Of a stretch of 64,000 nt of DNA, positions 58,715 through 64,000 are shown piece by piece. Below the pieces are notes generated by a model, which saw nothing but the letters and a program-made list of their open reading frames with translations, was not told the DNA's origin and made no database searches. The stretch is from the NCBI RefSeq assembly GCF_030445035.2, contig NC_080675.1, positions 64,248,544 to 64,312,543 of the forward strand, given 5' to 3'. This DNA comes from Dasypus novemcinctus (taxonomy: Eukaryota; Chordata; Mammalia; Cingulata; Dasypodidae). Made by a program: the position numbers and the translations under genes. Numbering within the stretch: position 1 is the stretch's first letter; every line of letters starts with the position of its first letter.

Positions 58715-59156
58715 TCAAGAGAGAGAGATTGAGATTATAGGAATTGATTCATGCAACCACTGGAATTGGCAAATCCAAATTCCATAGAGCAGGCCACAAA
58801 CCGGAACCTCCAATGAAGGTAAAGTTGTATTCCTCAGGAGAAGCTGAATTTGTACTCCCCCCCAGAAATGTGGTTAGCTGAATAAGAAGCAGAAATTCTT
58901 CTTTGTAACTTTTGAAATTCTCAGTTTTTGCTTTAAGACCTCTAACTGATTGAATAAGGACACTCCCCTCATTGCTAAAGGCAATCTCCTTTGTTGATTG
59001 TAGATAAAATCAGCAAGAGATGCAATCAACTAACTAATGATATAAATCCATCTATGAAATGCCCTTACTGTAACAATCAGGTTATTGCTTGCCTGACCAA
59101 ACAACTGGACACCATAATGTAGCCAAGTAGATACATGAAATTATCCATCCCACTTA
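58715..59156 (-). mobile_element. LTR-like segment, ERV class, antisense
   Basis: GAATTGATTCATGCAACCAC, AGACCTCTAACTGATTGAAT, AAGGACACTCCCCTCATTGC, AAAGGCAATCTCCTTTGTTG and CAACTGGACACCATAATGTAGCCAAG lie in the order of a common mammalian ERV/MaLR LTR whose plus-strand text ends in 'acataaaattaaccatc' (here ACATGAAATTATCCATC). Family name not determined. Confidence 0.6.
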
Positions 59157-59794
59157 GTAAAAGAAAATTTTCTTGGAGATTCAATCTACTACTATCATCA
59201 TCCATTCTGCACTCTCCAGCCTTCAACCCCACTCCTGAAAACTCCCTACATCCTTTCAAGCATATATGGCATAGACCGAGCTATGATAAGTCTATCTCCT
59301 ACTGGTATCCAGTAGTGGCCTTCTGGCTCTACTACCTGTAATATATAAAATTCTAACTTCATAGGTTTTGAGAAACAGGGAAAATAATAGCAGCAAATGG
59401 CTGGTCTCACAATCGTGTATTAGCTCCTGGGATGGAAGATTAGAACTGATTTGAAATACCCATGAATTGGCTTGAAATTATCAGGGGTTAAGTGTTGGGG
59501 TAGAGTGTGGTAAAGCAGTAACTTCTTGGTTTTTTTAGGCCAATGGGAATTCAAAATTGCTGTCTTTGACAGTGCAAATATGTAAGCCTGGCAGACACAA
59601 TGTTGGAAACCATATACCGTATCTAAAGACTAAAGACATTGCTGCATCTCAAGCAGATTTTAAATGTTCCCCACAGTGATGGACTCCAGACATAATCCCA
59701 ACAAGGTTAACAAAAATATGACTAGCAAAAGAAATTTACATTTCATGACATCTGTGAGTAACAGACTGCCTAAATGGCTGAAAATCCATTTAAA
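59157..59794. other. Intergenic DNA
   Basis: No feature supported. A 68-codon plus-strand frame (59135-59341) has no recognisable domain. Confidence 0.4.
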
Positions 59795-59888
59795 AGTTAG
59801 TCACCCATTCGTTCAACAAACATATGCTGTATACTTTGTGAAAAGCACTCTGCCAGATAAGGGAATATTCAAAATGAATCAGACATGA
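59795..59888 (-). mobile_element. L2 3' end fragment
   Basis: CATTCGTTCAACAAACATAT, ACTTTGTGAAAAGCACTCTG and ATTCAAAATGAATCAGACAT follow the reverse of the L2 3' end. Confidence 0.7.
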
Positions 59889-61749
59889 ATACTACACTGT
59901 AATTTTGTTTCCACTGAGTAATACATTATACATTTATTTCCATGGCTATACATAGTCGACCAAGGTTTTAATAGTTTTGTGGAATACTAATGTGTGTGTA
60001 TACAAGGTTTTAAGCAATCACTATATTTGAAGCATAAAGCTTTTTTCCTACATGTAACTTTTAGTTTATAATAAACATCTTTTTAACTACTTTTCTCACT
60101 TTTGTAGTTAATCTGTTAGGTTAATTTCCAGAAGGAAAATTGATGTATAGAGCCATTTTATAGCTTTTGGTGTTTATTGCCAGTTGCATTACAGACAGCT
60201 TATTTAACTATTCTCCCATCAGTACCATATCAGATTTTCCATTTTCTTCTATTATTGCCAACATGGAGTGTTATTACTTATTAAATTCTTGATGATTTCA
60301 TCATTAAAGAGTAGCGGCTCATTAATATTTTTATTTTTATTACTTGGTTTATTAGTGAGTTTGAAAATGTCTTCATTACATTTGTTAATCATTTACATTT
60401 ATTCTTTTATGTGTTACTCATGCATATCCTTTTAGAATTTTCTGCTGAGGTGATTCAATATTATTAATGTAAAACTTTTATTGATTAATATTTACTTACT
60501 TTAAAAATAAATCTATTATGCAATTGTTAAAATGTATATCATAACAACAATTTTTTTTCCTGCTCTTATACAAGATTTTACAGCATTAAAGATGTAGGTA
60601 CTTTATGTCAATTTTCCTTTTCATATCTCTGTGCCTTTATTCTAACAACCAAGTTGACAGTTTAGCTCAAGGACAGCATTTAGTTACTGAATTCCTTTGC
60701 CAGTTTCTTGATAAAGTTAAAATTTGGGAAACAAACATCAACCCTGACAGACTTAAGGAAAATTCATTATAATGAAAAAGGTTATATTTTAAAAAATTCA
60801 ACTTCATGATGCCTTGAAGAAGTAGTAAAGTATGTAATAGCCATCATTCATATTGTGGGATAAAGAAAAATATATGGTTAGCATCAAAGTTGTAATGGTA
60901 TAGACAATACTTATGAACCTCTGTTAATTACAAGTGAAGGAAAAATTCTATAAGCAAAGAATGTACGAACAGCTATATAACCAAGAGAACCTGTATGTTT
61001 GAATTAAGCTATAGTGAGCTTATATGGGAGGCCTTAAATCTCAGAATGCTCTTGTAACATTCCACTATCATCATCAGAGAAGACACTCTTGTGTCATCCA
61101 GGGAGGAATCTTATCTAATTCTTAACCAGGCATTTGAGATGCTTTTGAGCACTCTTAATGGTCTTTACTTAAGTAGAAAAGTGAACTGGGATTGTACCCA
61201 CTTGCTCTCTTCCAGTTTCTCTGCTTATAAATAGCAGGTGGGATAAAGGAAATTTTAATACATGGCTCCAGAGATGTTCTAAATACATGTTTCACCTCTT
61301 GGTTCTATTAGAGACAGACACTATTATTTGATTACCTGCTGCCCAATAATTGATAGCAACATGTTAGTCTTTTCCATTTTTTCCCTTTTAGAAGACACAC
61401 TATATCAGTGAGATATCAGAATAATAAATGAAATAAGGACCAATATCAGAAGAATACCCTTTAAGTTCAAAAGACACATGTACATAAAAGAAATATTTGA
61501 AGAATACTGTTGTGCTCTCAAAATACACTAAAATTATACACAGGGAAGAATTCTTTATTTATTTTTAGTCTTCCCTTATGGAGAAATTATTAGGAACTGC
61601 CTGAAGTTAACAGTAAGGATTAGAAGAGACCTCTAAATAAAAGGTTTCTAATTCCGTGTTTCTTTCTTCAATGCTAGTTTCTGTGTGCAGTAGTTCTGTA
61701 GGAGTTATTTCAATCAAATTGTCTATATTTTGATGTAGTTGCAGATTTA
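59889..61749. other. AT-rich intergenic DNA, 1.9 kb
   Basis: No gene or repeat recognised. Confidence 0.45.
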
Positions 61750-61895
61750 GTTGAACTGTTAGAGATCATGTAGTTCAACCTCCTCATTTTATACATTAGA
61801 AAACAGATCTTAAAGGTTAAGTGATTTGCCCAAGGTCATATAGCTAGTTAGTGACAAAGTAGAAGTTAAAATACAGGGCTCCTGATTCTCAATCA
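61750..61895 (-). mobile_element. MIR-family fragment
   Basis: GAGATCATGTAGTTCAACCT, CTCATTTTATACATTAGAAA and GTGATTTGCCCAAGGTCATA match the layout of the copy at 34455. Confidence 0.72.
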
Positions 61896-64000
61896 ACCTT
61901 TTCCAATTTACTGTGTTGACTTTCTAAAATAGTACAAGACCTTAAATTAACCTTCTAAATAGGCAACTTTCTTAAGGCTAGTGTGAATCTCTGCCAAGAA
62001 AGTAGAAAATGTTATTAACTTAGTTTATTTCCTTATTTGAGGTCACGTGATTTTTTTTGCCTTTCTAGAATACAAAACTCAATGCAACATCATCATCAGC
62101 AACAACAAATTCATGCATGTGTTCTAGAAAATGTTGCGTATTTATTGCAAAGAAATTCATATTGCATAGTGAATTCATTGTTGTTTTTGTTTTGTTTTTA
62201 TTTTGTTTCCTTTAAATTGATTTACACATTGCATCATGTGGTTTTTCATAATTGTTTAAACATGCAAAGATGTGTGCGTTAGGGTTATAAGAGTCCTCTT
62301 TGCCTATTCCCTTCCTTGTTCTACCACTCACCTTGATAGCTGTGGCCTGTCAGTGCTCTCCTTTAGGTCCTGAAAGAACTTACAGAAGAGCAATATCAAT
62401 TTTCCATAAAGAATGAAAAGAATTTATTGATCTTAAGATACCTGCATCGTGTGAACATACTGGAAAATCTCAAGCCAAGCTCAAAGGTTTTAACATTCCC
62501 ATAATGTTGGAATATAGATATTATTCCAACAGTACAATATACATTCTAATCTCTTCCTAATCATCCTCTGTCTCACCACCAAAGGATTTAAAATAATTAA
62601 TAAACAATCGAATAATTATCAGAAAGGCACAAGGAGGGACTAGTCAGTATTTTTCTACAGGATATCAGTCCCTGCTCTTATCTTCTTAAGAGCTTCATAA
62701 GAACACAGCATGATGTATATACTACTTGGTAACCAGTTCTCAGGCAGATATACTGTTTCATAATTCTTACAGAAACAGAACCCAATTACAACTATACTTT
62801 TCCTGCTTAATATCCAATATCTAAAACATTGAATCAAATTAGCCCAAAAGTATACATTGTTACAACAAAAATGACAGAAAATTGAAGGTTTCTATCCTTG
62901 ATATTCTTCCTATACTCTAGTTTTAAAATGAGACCTTAAAGAGTTAAGACAAAAAATGGAATCACAGAAGAACCTCTGGAACAAGAAATTAAGTATGAGA
63001 GAAAGGTGCAAACCAAACTAGTATGGTGGGTTATGGTATCAAATGTGCTAAACTAACTCAATGATAGAGAATGTCCAGAACTAGACTGTTAAGACTATTG
63101 CTATTTTGTCTTTTGACCTTAAGTTGCTCAGACTGATTCACCCTTAATAGAAAATAAATGTATCGCTTATTTCCAATTGGATTCAATTGGTATAGAGTCT
63201 GAGATGGAGAGCTGGAGGCAGAAGATTTATCAAACAGAGAGCTCTTGAGAGACACAACTGTGAAAAAATGAGGAGGCACGATTGAGCAAAGGGAAAACTG
63301 ACCTACACTCTACTATAGTTGCAACTGAAGTGTCATCTGATTCTATATAGAGCTTTGAACTTGGCATGATGGAGATGCTCCAAACTGAAACAAAGATGAC
63401 ATGTCATTGTGTTCTTTCACCTCTCAGCCATTACCTAAGAGGGGGTGGAAACTTAGGTCAGCCAATTTCATGTAGATAGAGCAATTCCCTCTCTGTAGAT
63501 GTAGGATAGGCTCTTAGGCCCTCAAGAATACTAACATCCAAAAACTCAATAAGAGATCATCACTTTAATAGGAATAGATAAACTCTTGATTATTCATCTT
63601 AATTATTTTTTTATTGCACAGATTTTGCATTACAGGTCTGCGACCCTCTCTAATTAATTTTACCCTTCTTACTTCTTTACAGATTATCTCCCAAGAGTAT
63701 TAACCAGTAAAACTTCTGCATACAACTCTTTTGTTCAGAATCTCTAATCACAGAATGAAATTTAAGAGAGTCAGTTCTGAAGACTACTGTGCTGAAGAGT
63801 ACAGGACTGCAATTGTTAAAATCTCCATATGTGGTAAACTGGGATGGTATCATGCTGGAAAGTGATATACTGACTTGTGTACTACCTTAAGTAATTGTAA
63901 AGTATGAGGGAAGTGGGAACTATAAGGACTGTAGAGTTTGGTGTGCTTCAGGGTGCCATTGAGTCACAGAAGAGAGATGACAAACTGAAACTTATTGACC
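61896..64000. other. AT-rich intergenic DNA to window end
   Basis: No gene recognised. 62330-62830 reads like an eroded old repeat but I cannot assign it. Short frames of 60-81 codons only. Confidence 0.4.

Overview
This window is non-coding mammalian nuclear DNA, and I found no intact protein-coding gene, no functional RNA gene and no CRISPR array. The full-length SINEs (2910-3318, 8550-8918, 45827-46234) have a tRNA-like head, a GC-rich body and an A-rich tail. They match the DAS SINEs known from armadillos, so the source is probably a xenarthran such as Dasypus. Open reading frames here are short and mostly lie inside repeats. The name 'DAS' and the family names below come from recognition by eye, not from a database search.

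Layout. 1-398: minus-strand 5' end of a LINE-1 that runs off the window. About 1020-15050: a stack of insertions. An old, degenerate plus-strand L1 is broken by a short L1 3' UTR insert, an LTR, a DAS SINE, a second full-length L1 (4053-11095, itself carrying a DAS SINE) and a PCBP2 processed pseudogene. 16015-16970: 3' third of a Tigger1 DNA transposon. 16970-24110: mostly single-copy AT-rich DNA with one MIR, one short tRNA-type SINE, one microsatellite and a possible conserved non-coding block. 24125-30969: a third plus-strand L1 that has lost ORF1 and the endonuclease. It is loaded with two SINEs, an LTR in its 5' UTR and a compact ERV block whose one LTR was hit again by another LTR of the same family. 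31000-47870: mostly unique sequence with MIR, L2, MLT1 and LTR fragments, a minus-strand L1 3' end and a DAS SINE. 47872-49605: a minus-strand L1 3' UTR copy with a 5' inversion. 54887-58620: an SDAD1 processed pseudogene cut in two by a 2.1-kb minus-strand L1-3'UTR-type insert with clear target duplications. 58715-64000: one LTR, an L2 piece, a MIR piece and otherwise unassigned AT-rich DNA.

Nothing here forms an operon or pathway. The interest lies in insertion history. One LTR family of about 480-690 bp occurs six times, several copies have readable 5-bp target duplications, and the nesting gives a relative chronology. L1 machinery explains the SINEs, both retropseudogenes and the L1 tails. 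I saw no wholly new biological system. The best candidates for follow-up are the nested LTR block, the PCBP2-L1 junction, the internally deleted L1 and the two-module L1 tail inside the SDAD1 pseudogene.
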